The notes under the pieces are model-generated. The model worked only from the letters and a program-made list of their open reading frames with translations, was not told the DNA's origin and ran no database searches. The position numbers and the translations under genes were made by a program. From positions 403,528-467,527 of the forward strand of contig CM030941.1 of assembly GCA_018136815.1 (NCBI GenBank): a stretch of 64,000 bases of DNA, in the 5' to 3' direction. Numbering within the stretch: the first letter of the stretch is position 1; each line of letters begins with the position of its first letter. Positions 32,658 through 43,059 of the stretch are shown here, piece after piece. Source of the DNA: Isochrysis galbana (taxonomy: Eukaryota; Haptophyta; Isochrysidales; Isochrysidaceae).

Positions 32658-33748
32658 GTGGCAATGGAAGACACTCACGAAGCCACGCCCTTTCTCCTCC
32701 CTCTCCCTCACTCCCTGCCTTGCGGCAACTCCCCTCGCGCTCTACTTAGCGCCCCGGACGCGCATGACCTAGGAGACATCCTGGTAGACAGGGAACACAG
32801 ATACTATTTGCGCCGGAGTGGCAACTATCACATAGTCAAGCTTAACGTTATGGGAGAGCCCCATATACATGAGAGAGCCAACCCGCAGCCAGTACCGGAC
32901 GAACTGTACACTCCGCTGAAGTGGGGACGAGCATACGATGGACCGGCCGAAACGGCATACCCGAGTCCACAAGAATACACGCTCAAAGGCGCCCATAAAA
33001 CCCTGGAGGAGGTTAATGTTAATGTCAAGACGCTGACGAATGCGTTTCTCGCAATGAGAAAAACGAAGAAGCAGAAATCCACATTGAGGTGGGAAAGAAG
33101 ACTGCCGGACCTCTCCGAAAAATGGAAACAAATATCCCAGCTGTACAAGTACAACTTCTTAACGCCGAGGGATTCGTATATGCATTTCAAGCACGTCCTG
33201 CATCGGAGAATAGCCACGGCGAACCGGTTCGCTGACGATCCGACGTGCCGCTTCTGCGGTATAGCCCCCGAGAGCTCCATCCACCCACATAACCTCGTGC
33301 ATCGCGACGGAACCCATTTTCGAATTCATAGAAGGGCTCCTGGGGATAAACCTTAGGCCGGGCTCTGAGGCAGCCCAACGTCTCTTCTGCTACCAGGTAG
33401 ACAGACCGCATCCCTCCTCGGGATACCTAGGTATCCTGGCGTGGAGATATATCCTTACGGACTTCTACAATATCCAGTACGGCAACGCGGATGGTAGGTG
33501 GTAGGTCCGTTAGGTCAATCTTAAAAGCGATCCTTACGAGATACCACCTATTAGTAACGGCGAAGGTCGGGTTCTTTCAAAGGCTAAAAAAACAACGAAA
33601 GAACATGGGGATGATACACGCCCCGAGCAACAAACATATTCGAAAAATGATAAGTCCCCTGTGCACTATAGACAAGGATTTCAACTTAGGAACGTCAGAA
33701 GACCTCTTGCAGGCGGCGAGAGACTTGGACATACGGAACATCACATAG
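32658..33748 (+). pseudogene. LINE-type reverse-transcriptase C-terminal fragment, frameshifted
   Basis: The plus-strand frame from 32658 reads ...KQISQLYKYNFLTPRDSYMH, then HRRIATANRFADDPTCRFCG, the post-thumb region and CxxC zinc motif typical of the C-terminal end of non-LTR RT proteins. After 33290 the protein continues in another frame (EFIEGLLGINLRPGSEAAQR, LAWRYILTDFYNIQYGNADG). A third frame (33491-33748) carries KAILTRYHLLVTAKVGFFQR. At least two frame changes make it non-functional. The RT palm motifs are absent, so it is 5'-truncated. Confidence 0.65.
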
Positions 33749-34572
33749 GTTAGCTAAACCTCCTAATAGGAGCCACAGCGGAAAGCAATAAAGATCTTAC
33801 GTCATACAAATGAGGAAAGCAAGAGTTGACTCCAGACCAAGGGACGAGCCACAGTCTCCCGCCCCCTTCTCTCCAACTCCCGGCCGAAGCAGCGCGCGCG
33901 GCCTCCCTGGAACCAGCTTCTCCGCGACAGAGGGAACTGGGGAACGGGGAGGGGGTTGATAGGGGCAAAGGTTGGGTAGTAGGGAGGTGCATAAGCACAC
34001 TGCCGCAAGCCGCACGTGTAGCGGGGAATTTTAAGAAGATTTTTTTTTCATGTTCTGCTAGGGCTTTTGCATACTGCTGCTGCTGCCCCCCATGGGGGGG
34101 GGCCAGCATGTCTGCTGTGAATGGTGTGGCCGGGACCACGGGACGTGTGGCGCGACGCGAGCCGCACGCACCTGCTCGGCCTCTGACGGTGGACGCGGCC
34201 GCTTCGCTAGTGACTGCTCCATGGCGGAGCCCGGGATGCCGCCCTCGCCGGGGGGGCCGACGGAGGGGCGCGCCGGCGCGCTCCATGGCATTTGACTATA
34301 AAGTTAGTTATGCGTGCGACGATGTAGGATTGCACGGCTACATTTTGCACACGCACACGTCATCACATGCGCTCGTCACGCACCGCAACAGAGCACAGGT
34401 CAAAAGCAAGCATTTGCGCATGCTAATAAATAGGAGGCCCCGGCGAGAACCAAGAGCCAGAGGCCAGGAGATAGGATGGAAAGCACAGGGCCTTGTGCCA
34501 TCTCCTCATCAAAAAAGTCAACGTAGGGGACGAGGCTACTGAAACGAGCTGAGAACTTCCATGCGCAAGGTG
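33749..34572. other. Intergenic, no gene seen
   Basis: GC-rich sequence with open frames on both strands but no recognised domain. It ends at the OSCA gene's 3' end. Confidence 0.35.
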
Positions 34573-37500
34573 CTACAATGGTGCCGTGCGCAATGGCTCA
34601 AACGACGGCTCGCGCCCTTGGACGTGGCGAGGCGATTCATCATCGTCCGGCTCTGCGTAGTTGAATGACGACCACCCACCTCCCGAGTGTGATCGGCTGA
34701 TGGTCGGGGTGGCTGTCCGCGGTTGGAACATCGCGGACATCGAACGTACATTGCGCGGCGGCGACGGTGTTTGCGCAATCTTTGGGCCACGGCGGATGGG
34801 GCCGGTGGACCTGGTGAGCGCAATCCGATCGTCGAGAGTGAGGTCCTCATCGGGCGCGCGCTCACTGGTGGTGACGAGGACCGCTCGCGCATCGCTCGAG
34901 TCGCTCGTCGGCACCTCCACGGGTGCGGGAGAGATGCGGGTGCCCCTGGCCGGGCGGACCCGGCTGGGCGCCACGTCTGCGTCGCCGCTGGCTGCGTCGT
35001 CCGAGGCACGCCCCGACTTGGCGGCGTTGGCGGCCATGGATAGGCGTGTGGGCTTGTACTTGGTCACGGCGAGCGTCCTATCGGTGCCGAGCGCGTCTAG
35101 GAGAACGCTCGAGAGAGGAGGGATGTAGCATGGAAAGTCGTTCGACTCGCGGAACGTCTCGTTGTGCACGTTCGACGGCATAGCTTCGAGGCCGCGCCGA
35201 CGCCGGCTCGTGGCGGGAATGTCGAGGTAGTACTCGACAAGAGCTCCGAGCTGTGGGCCGAGCCGACAGATGGAATCCATGCCGCGGCGGGAGCGGTGCT
35301 CGCGATAGAGGTAATAGAGAGTAAGCGGCGTGAAGATGGCGGCGTTGACAATGGTGCACGTAGTAGCGGGTCCGATCCGGCCCTCCTGCGATGAGCGTCG
35401 GGGGTGGTGCGCGGACGGCGTGAGGGGCGGCGCGGCCGCAAGCGCGCCCATCCCGGGCGCCTCACCTTCATGGCGTATGCGGTGCACGCAACCGCCATGT
35501 GCAAGAGGACGCCGATTGGCAGGAGGATTTGCACAAGCTGGCGCATGATGGAGTCATCCTGCGGCGGCGGCGGCGCGAGGTGGCGGAGTAGGTTGAATCG
35601 GTCGACCCAGTTGGCGATGAAAAGAAAGACGAAGATGAGCGGGAGGAGTGCCGGCACGACGCTCGAGAACATGAGGCCAAGGACGATCCACTTGGAAACT
35701 AGCTGCTGGCGAAAGGCGATGTACAGGTCGCCATTGCACTTCCAGAGTGAGTTCATTGCGCGCTGTGTGCGCGCTCGCCGCGCTTGCCAGCGCGCGATGC
35801 GATCCTGCGGCCGGCCAAGGTCGACCAGCAGGTTGATGACAAAGGCGTCACCAACGATACCACCGATGATGATCTTCGCGCCTGCAGTGTAGAAATTTTG
35901 GCCCAGGTAGATGCTGAAAGGGTGTAGGTTGACGTCGCAAAACCAGACCGCAGGCAAGATAGTGACAAGCGCCTGCGTGGGCCGATGCAAGGTGATTCCG
36001 TGCGGCGTCAGAGCGCCGTTGGATCGCTGCACGTTGCGCATGAAGGCGCGCACAAGCGCGCCGCTGCGTCTTGACTTCCACGCCGGGGGCTGAGGGCGCG
36101 CCTGGAAACAAAAGAGCTTCAGGTGGATAGCGCGCTCCCGGCTCGAGGAGGTTTGGTAGCGCTCAATCTTGAAGGCCATAAGAGGCACGGTGGCAAAGAT
36201 GACCACGTAGCCGCACACAAGCATGCCTAGGAGCCCGGGAGGGGAGGAGGGGGAGGACTTTCGGAGGGGAAGGGGTCCAGCATGACCGTCGCCGTAACTG
36301 ACGGGCCCACCGCTAGATGGGTGGAGCGCGTGACGCACGTCAGCGGGCGTCTCGACGCCACAGGCCCAACGAGTGGGTGGGTGGGTGGTTTTTGCGCGGT
36401 GTGACAGTGCAACATGCCGCACAACACTATCGCTAGCTGGCGGCCGTGCGCACCAATGCCGGCGAGCGTGAGCAAGATGCTATCAAAGCCCCCCGCGGTC
36501 GCATTCTGCTGCACGAGCGCCGAGAAGAGGATGATGCTGGTCGAGCCAGCGACGAGGGCGAGAGCGATGCAACTCGCGAGCGCCGAGCGCGCCCAACGCT
36601 CCAAGCTCGAGTACTGCAGGTTCTCCCATAGCAGGTCGTCCGGCTCGGGCGCCATCCTGGCGGTGATGGGTCCGGAGCGCTCAACGTAGCGTAGGTTCTC
36701 GCGGCAGTCGGCGATGCAGTCCTGCATCGCGTCGACCGTGTCAAAGGTGACAAAGGCGTAGCCCGTGCAGGAGTACGGGATCTGCGATAGCTTGTTGAGG
36801 CTATCCTCGGCTACGTACAACCGGTGCCGAGCGCGCGCACATGCGCGCGTCGCGCGGAGCACCTTTTGCTTCGGGAGGGAGTTGGCCTTGGCCAGGTACC
36901 ACTCGACCTGCGACGCGTGCAGCTTCTGTCGCAGGTGTCGCTTCTCCTCCGCGCAGACGATCACGTCGCGGTAGTTGAGCGATAGGCCAACGTGGACGAC
37001 ATCGCCATAGCGTGCAAACCAATCGCGCACCTTGCGCGTCTCTAGCACCGTCGTCGGCATCCGGCCGACCATGACGGTGTAGTTGGCTGCCGAAAGGTCG
37101 TGGTGTGTGATGCGCGCGGACCAGTGCTTGGTGCGGGCCGACTGCCAGAACATGAACCAGACCATGATGGCGACGAGCATGATCTCGGTCGCGCCGTGCG
37201 CGAGGGTGAGTTCATCCGCATTGCCGAGCGTGTGGATGGTTTGCAGCCCCGTGAAGACGTCGGTCGTGTTGAGCGCGTAGCCCATCATGTTGATCGTCAT
37301 GCTAGGTAGCATAAGCAGCGAGCCGAGCAGCGTAAACCCTGACCACCAGTGTAGTAGGTGGATGTATAGTGCGACGCCGCAGCCGAGCGGGTGGAACGCC
37401 CTGAGCGGCGCAGTCAAGGGAAAGAGGTGCCCATGCCGATCTTTGGGCAAGAAGCTGACGGCGTGCTGCTTGGCCTTCTCGAGGTCGGGCTGCGAGTAGA

Positions 37501-38161
37501 CGTTGCGCATGTACTCCTGTAGCATCACCTTCTGCTGGCACGCTCTCCAGCGCCTCTGCAGGCGGGAGGCGGCGCTGTTGATGTGCGCATGCTCCTCCAC
37601 CGACATGGCGGCGAGCACCTTCTGGAGCTTCTCGACCGAGGTCTTTTCTCCTCTGCGCCATCGGAAGGTCGTGGCCTGCTTGAGCTTGGGCGTGGGCCAC
37701 TCCTTCTGGCTGCTCATCCTCGGCCTCGCCGCCGCCCCGAGCATGGGCGACGTTTGGAGGATGGACGGTGAGGTCTGCTGCCTCTCTCTCAGCATCGAGG
37801 GCGAGCCGCCAGCGGCAGGCTGCGCAGCGGGTAGAGAGGGCTTGAGGGCGTGGGCGTTCGGCGATGGCGGCAGCGGATTGTGAGGCATGATGGATGGCTG
37901 CGTTGCCGTCGTGCGAGCGCACGCGAGAGCCCCAGCAGCCGGTGGGAGAGAGAGAGGTAGCGCTCTCCCTCCTGGGTATGAAGCCGATGGGTAGGCGAGT
38001 TTGGTGGGGGGCTTTGCGAGGTGTGCAGAAGGGTTGTGCGGGTCTGCGGGTGCGCCCTGGGCGGCGGGTGGCAGAGGAGGCAGCCGAGGGGCCCCGCCGC
38101 CGCCCGCTACCGCCGTGAAGGGCCGGGGAGGGGGTGGCGGTGCGAAGCAGAGCTCCGCCAT
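34573..38161 (-). CDS. OSCA/TMEM63 (CSC1-like) mechanosensitive cation channel
   Basis: Exons about 38161-36406, 36226-35466 and 35385-34573 (TAG), giving about 1109 residues. The first 200 residues are a Pro/Ala-rich cytosolic extension with an IQ-like helix (SRLQRRWRACQQKVMLQEYM). Then come the first membrane helices (HWWSGFTLLGSLLMLPSMTI, IMLVAIMVWFMFW) and a cytosolic RRM-like domain (TVMVGRMPTTV, RDWFARYGDVVHVGLS, CTGYAFVTFDTVDAMQDC). The family signature DLLWENLQYSSLERWARS comes next. The 7TM core includes IIIGGIVGDAFVINLLVDL, VLGLMFSSVVPALLPLIFVF and TIVNAAIFTPLTLYYLYREH. A 190-residue Ser/Arg-rich tail follows. The family forms osmo- and mechano-gated Ca2+-permeable channels of plasma or endomembranes. 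The first intron's exact donor is uncertain (phase 1 at 36405 chosen). The second is phase 0, GTGAGG. Confidence 0.88.
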
Positions 38162-38682
38162 GGCGTTGGGGCGGGGGCGCGGGGGGGAGAAGGGGGGGGG
38201 GGAGAGAGAGAGAGAGGGAGAGAGTCGTTTTGAGACACGCGAGAGCTGCGGGAGGAGGTGGGAATAGAAGAAAGCGATGGTCATAAATAATGTTCTGAGG
38301 GGTGGGGTTGAACGATGGGGCGGCGATCCGGATGGGGGGCCGTGAAGAGTTCGAACAGAAAAAAAGGCCATTAGAGCTATTAAAAGGAAGAGAGAGAGAG
38401 AGAGAGAGGGGAAGGCCATCCAGAAGAGGAACGCCGAGCGGGTGGGCAGTCTATTCTTAGTGCCTCCGCGTAGAGCTTAGAGCATCGAGAGGAGAGCCGT
38501 TTCGCCGCACGCGGACTTTTTACTTTTACTTTCTTACGGGTTACGTAATTCGTCCTCCCGTGTTCGTTCGCGTGGCCTGCGGCTTGCGGCTTGCCCGAAT
38601 GAGTTGTGTAGTATGCTCTGAAGAGTCTCAGTGTGCTCATTGGGACCTCGTGTGTCGTGTGGTTGGCTATGACTATGACGTA
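38162..38682. other. Upstream of the OSCA gene to the gap
   Basis: Promoter or 5' UTR side with GA-rich runs (38190-38222, 38384-38410). No further gene seen. Confidence 0.4.
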
Positions 38683-38782
38683 NNNNNNNNNNNNNNNNNN
38701 NNNNNNNNNNNNNNNNNNNNNNNNNNNNNNNNNNNNNNNNNNNNNNNNNNNNNNNNNNNNNNNNNNNNNNNNNNNNNNNNNN
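38683..38782. other. Assembly gap (100 N)
   Basis: The gap cuts the chromovirus left LTR about 9 bases before its expected end, so the left target-site duplication is missing. Confidence 0.99.
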
Positions 38783-40144
38783 AAGGCTCATCTCACTCTT
38801 GGAGATGGCCTGCGAGGGCGCGCCGGCAGCTAGCGCGGAATGCGGTTCTTGCGGGGAGCTCATGGAGCTTTCCTCGGGGTGACTACGGGCATGGTGATCG
38901 ACGCGCACGACGCACGACGCACGGAGGGCGCGGAAGTGTGGAAGGAGGCTTGTGGGAGGTGGTGGCAGGCGACTGGGGGTGGCTCAGGCGCGTGCTTGGC
39001 TTGTATTGACTCGTTGACTCGGGGTATAGACTCGGGAACTCGGGGGACTCGCTTGGGAACACGGTGGGACTCGACGAAAGTTGCTACAAAAACACTCACA
39101 AGAAACCCAAACCCAACGACCTTGGGCTCAGAAACTAACGTAAACACTCGGAATCATACGATAAACAAACCCCCCGTGCGCAAAGGCTGAGGTCGCGATC
39201 GTCGTCATGCGCGAGAAATACGGAAAGGAGCGCAAACTACGCAAACGAAGGGTTCAACTATGTTAAAGTGAAAACTCGTCCGCTGAAGCCAACGCGGAGG
39301 GTCGAGGAGGTCCAAACTCGCGCGGGGGGAAGAAGGCGATGTGCAGAGAGACTTCTAGACAAGCGACGAGCAAGGGGCGACGAAACAAGACGCGAGACGC
39401 GGGGCGCGTGCCATTCGTTTCCTTTCTTTCACCGAAAACGCGGCGAAACTAACGTTAAACATCGGTACCCCTCCGCGAGAATCGCGAAGAAGAACGGACG
39501 AGATGGAGGCAATCATCGAAGGAATCGCGAGAGGAATCGAAGCGAGGGGGGGGAAACAGCGCGCGCGGGGGGGGGACGAACGACGGCCGGAGGAAACGAA
39601 CCGCGCGCGGAGGAGAAGAACCTCGCGCGGGGGGGGGAATAATATAACGGCCGGAGGCGACGGATGGCACGCCGAGAGGAAGAACCTGCCGCGGGGGCGA
39701 GGGACCGAGGGCACGGCGGGGCAGCGTGGAGGGCGCGAGGGTGATCTCGGAGCGAGATCGCGTCCTTTCCCTCGCGGAGCGCAGAGAGACCCCCACGGAA
39801 CATCCTGGGACCGGAGATGTTTTGGACGAAACTTCCTCCGTCGGCCGAGGAGAGGAGGACGGAGAGAGAGAGAGAGAGAGTCTCGCAGAGCAACTGCGGA
39901 ACGAGAAGTCGACGTCATGCCGTTTATTACCTTAAACGAGCCAACAATTATAGTAACAGCAAAAACAAAATTCGAATCGCAAATTTCGAGACCAAAATCT
40001 GCAACCTGGACTTGAGACCATGGGGAATCCGAATCTGTGTGTCTTGTGCGTCAGTGGCACACGGGGAACTGTTCAATTGTATTGTGAGCGCGTACCTTAC
40101 ACGAATATTCATGCCTAAGCCTTCAGATGGGCAGGAATACAACA
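38783..40144 (-). repeat. 3' LTR of the chromovirus, end lost in gap
   Basis: 1362 bp remain of an expected 1371 or so in this copy. Compared with the 5' LTR it lacks many single bases (for example in the 39176-39260 and 40010-40080 stretches), while substitutions are few. Confidence 0.85.
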
Positions 40145-40157
40145 CCCCCGACTTAAA
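40145..40157 (-). promoter_or_regulatory. Polypurine tract
   Basis: Minus-strand TTAAGTCGGGGG directly abuts the 3' LTR start TGTTG. The equivalent tract at 17744 has six Gs. This is the expected plus-strand DNA priming site. Confidence 0.75.
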
Positions 40158-40569
40158 TCGAGACGTCTCCCGATGTCGAGCCAGAGAGTTCATTTAACCA
40201 TACGAGACGAGAGACTTAGAGAGGAGGATTAACCCCATGGATCCAAAGCGAGCACAAATCGGCAGCTTAGCGCGGCGGCCCCCGATTTCGTACGCCACGT
40301 CCTACCACGTTCTCCCTTTTACAGGAGTTTTGCTCGGGCAGTTGCGCTGGGTCAGCGCTGACGCGACGCTAATCATCCACTTCCGGTCGACTTAGCACTT
40401 AGCGCTACGAACGTGAACGAGAACGGGTACGACTTGAAGGCAGATCAGGAGGAATACGATTTGACTCTTGAACTCGACGTGGAACTTGATTAGACTGGGG
40501 ACTTGAACTTGGACTTGAAGAGGAGTCTACAGCGGAGTGAGCTTGGGGTTGAACCGGACGGCGGTCGAA

Positions 40570-40740
40570 AGTGGTGTCGTACGACTCAACTAGATCAGCA
40601 CAACGCCGAAGCAACTCAATTCGAGACTCCCAAGTAGCTTCAGAACGAGGATAGCCGCGCCATTTGACGAGATACTTGAATGAAACTCCATCGCCCTTGC
40701 GATCGAGTACTCTTCGACCAAATACTCATCTCCAGCGAGC
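40570..40740 (-). CDS. Pol C-terminal chromodomain
   Basis: Minus strand EYLVEE, then after a one-base break LDRKGDGVSFKYLVKWRGYP and RSEATWESRIELLRRC. This is a chromodomain with the KYLVKWRGY and TWE motifs, placed right after integrase, as in chromoviruses, where it can direct integration to marked chromatin. Confidence 0.75.
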
Positions 40741-40744
40741 GGAG

Positions 40745-41990
40745 ACGAATCGGTGACGGTAAAGTACGGACGAAGATTGGAATGTGAACTTCATCCTTGA
40801 CTTGACGATTTTCGAGATCGCGTAGACGGTATCGAGTGGCCGAGATGGTTCTTCTACTCGGTAAGGACCGGAGTAGAGGTATTGAAGTTTGTTGGCGTGG
40901 CCAGGGATTCGACGACAAACTCTGTCTCCTTGTTTGAAGGTAACACCGAGTTTAGACTTTTGAGAGGCGGAGCGCATCGATTCACGTTGGGCTTCTTGAG
41001 TACTTTCGAGGGCGGAACGCCACGACTCGAGAAGCTTCTTATTGAGCTCGGTGGCGTAAGTGACGGCATCGGACGGAGGCCTAGATGGAAGCAACTCGAG
41101 AACAGGAGCAGGGTCAGCAAGTTGAGCTGGAAGACGAAGCTCCCGACCAAACAAGATAGCCGCGGGTGACTTGGGTACGACGCGACCGGCGGTCGCTCGC
41201 ATAGACATGAGAAGAAACGGAAGGTGATCGACCCAATGGCGCCGCCTTCATTGGAGACTCGAGTCATCGTGAGGAGAGTTTGTTGAGCTCTTTCTACTAG
41301 CCCTACGCCTTCGTGGCGATAGGCTTCAGTAGTGCTCAAGTCCGTGCCGGTCGCTTTGAGAATTAGGTCCACTAATCGAGAGCAAAGATTCGAGCCGGCG
41401 TCGGTTCGAAGTTGGCGAGGGACTCCATAACGAGATACGATGAGACGCATGAAGACGTCTAGACATTTCGAGGACGAGGGGTTACCGTTGCAAGGCTCAG
41501 CTTCAATCCAACGAGAGAGAGAATCGACGAAAACAATCAGCTTGTCAAACCGGAGCGGCCGGATACGAAATCGTGAGTGGGCGCCATCGAAAGAATATCG
41601 CAATAGACGACGTCGAAAGGATAAGATCCGATGGAAAGACCGGATGGATGGGCGAGCGGTCGCGGTAACGGTTTGCCAAGAGTGCATTCGTGGCACTCTC
41701 GAACGTATTCCGATACAGAGGCGGACATGCCAGGCCAGTACACTCGAGTACGAAGTAGGGTAGACGTCCTTGTCGCACCTGGGTGACCAAGGTGGTCATG
41801 GTAGGCGCGGAGGTACGTGTCACGAAGGGACTCCGGAATGTACAAACGAAGAGGAGCCTCTTCCGCTTCTGAGGAGCGGTAGTAGAGTAGGCCATCGCGA
41901 AGGAGGAATCGGGAACTTTTCTTCGACGACGAGCTAGAGTCAATCGAAGAGGAAGCTTTCGGAAGGATCGACTCGACTTCAGAAAGGATC
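40745..41990 (-). CDS. Pol: integrase, split over frames
   Basis: An N-terminal zinc-binding HHCC region in one frame (AYHDHLGHPGATRTSTLLRT, YVRECHECTLGKPLPRPL, 41840-41640). The catalytic core follows in another frame with D-D-E residues in VFVDSLSRWIEAEP (about 41535), RQLRTDAGSNLC (about 41400) and HEGVGLVERAQQTLL (about 41310). A third frame carries AAILFGRELRLPAQ and the C-terminal GDRVCRRIPGHANKLQYLYS, then GPYRVEE. At least two frame breaks. Confidence 0.8.
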
Positions 41991-42525
41991 GAGCTGGCGA
42001 GTCGTCGGTAGAGAGCGCTTGACGTAATTCGTCGGCATGAGGCACGCCCACATCGAGATACGAGGAGGTAATCGACTCCGAAGATTCCGATGCTTGACGA
42101 GCGAGCCTATCGCTTGCTTGTTGGCGGCGAGCGGTGAGGGTGGATGAAGTAACCGCGGCGGCGACTATGTCGTGAATTTCAGAAGAATCGAAAGAATGGG
42201 CGTCACTCTCCTCGAGATGGAGAGGATCGTGATCAGGCTCGAGAGCAACTAAGCGGGATAAGCCGTCGGCGTCCCAGTGAGTGACTCCAGGTTTGTGCAC
42301 GACGTCGAATCTATATTCGGCTAGCTTTAGGACCCATCGCATGAGGCGCGAGGCTGGACCACCGGTGACTTGATCTTTCATCGTGTGAAGCCAGCGCAAA
42401 GCTGAATGGTCTACGACGAGGGTGAAGTGGCGACCCCAAAGATAAGGCCTCCAATTTCGGATCGATTCTAGCGCTGCTAGAAGTTCGATTTCAGTGACTG
42501 TCCAATGGCGCTCAGCCGGACTCAA
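41960..42525 (-). CDS. Pol: RNase H C-terminal part and linker
   Basis: SPAERHWTVTEIELLAALES carries the RNase H catalytic Glu. YLWGRHFTLVVDHSALRWL carries the next Asp, then LSRLVALEPDHD. The homologous sequence leaves this frame near 41960-41990, where the integrase N-terminal region begins in another frame. Confidence 0.8.
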
Positions 42526-43034
42526 GCTACGACCGTAGTATGCAACGACGCGCTCTCTCCCTTCGTCGTCTTTTGGGCGAGGACGCCGGCGATGCCGAGC
42601 TTGCTAGCACCGTCGGTTTTAACGAGGAAAGGACGGTCGTCTCGAGGAGGTGCAAGTACGGGTTCTTCACAGATAGCTTGCTTGAGATCTTCGATAGCCT
42701 GTCGACAGGCTTCTGTTTGCGACTCGACCGGGACGTCGCACCCTTTCCGCGTGAGAGCGGTTAACGGCGCCGCACGGATCGCAAAACGACGGATGAAACG
42801 GCGGTAGTAGGAGCACAATCCAAGGAACGAACGGACGGCTTCGATCGAGTTGATTTGGGTTGGGTCGATTTTCGAGACAGCTTCCACTTTCTTGGGATCC
42901 ATCCGAAGACCTTCACGCGAAACAACGTGGCCGAGATATTCAGCCGAGGTGGCAAAGAAAACGCATTTCGACATCTTGCAAGTGAGGCCCGCCCAGATGA
43001 GACGTTCCAAGACAAGATCAAGACGGTGTAACAT
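42522..43034 (-). CDS. Pol: RT thumb and start of RNase H
   Basis: Continues the RT in a shifted frame: LDLVLERLIWAGLTCKMSKC, AEYLGHVVSREGLRMDPKKV, RSFLGLCSYYRRFIRRFA. RNase H then opens with FLVKTDGASKLGIAGVLAQK (first catalytic Asp). The frame breaks again at about 42525. Confidence 0.8.
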   Translation of the reverse strand: MLHRLDLVLERLIWAGLTCKMSKCVFFATSAEYLGHVVSREGLRMDPKKVEAVSKIDPTQINSIEAVRSFLGLCSYYRRFIRRFAIRAAPLTALTRKGCDVPVESQTEACRQAIEDLKQAICEEPVLAPPRDDRPFLVKTDGASKLGIAGVLAQKTTKGESASLHTTVVA

Positions 43035-43059
43035 TTGTTGGAATGACGACTCTTCCTGG

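Noticed and set aside
33750-34542. Long open frames on both strands between the LINE relic and the OSCA gene
   Set aside because: Composition is low-complexity and no domain or splice pattern supports either strand.
38783-40144. A second, tandem chromovirus copy starting here
   Set aside because: The gag-start similarity is explained by the first gag codons lying within the LTR, so a single 3' LTR suffices.
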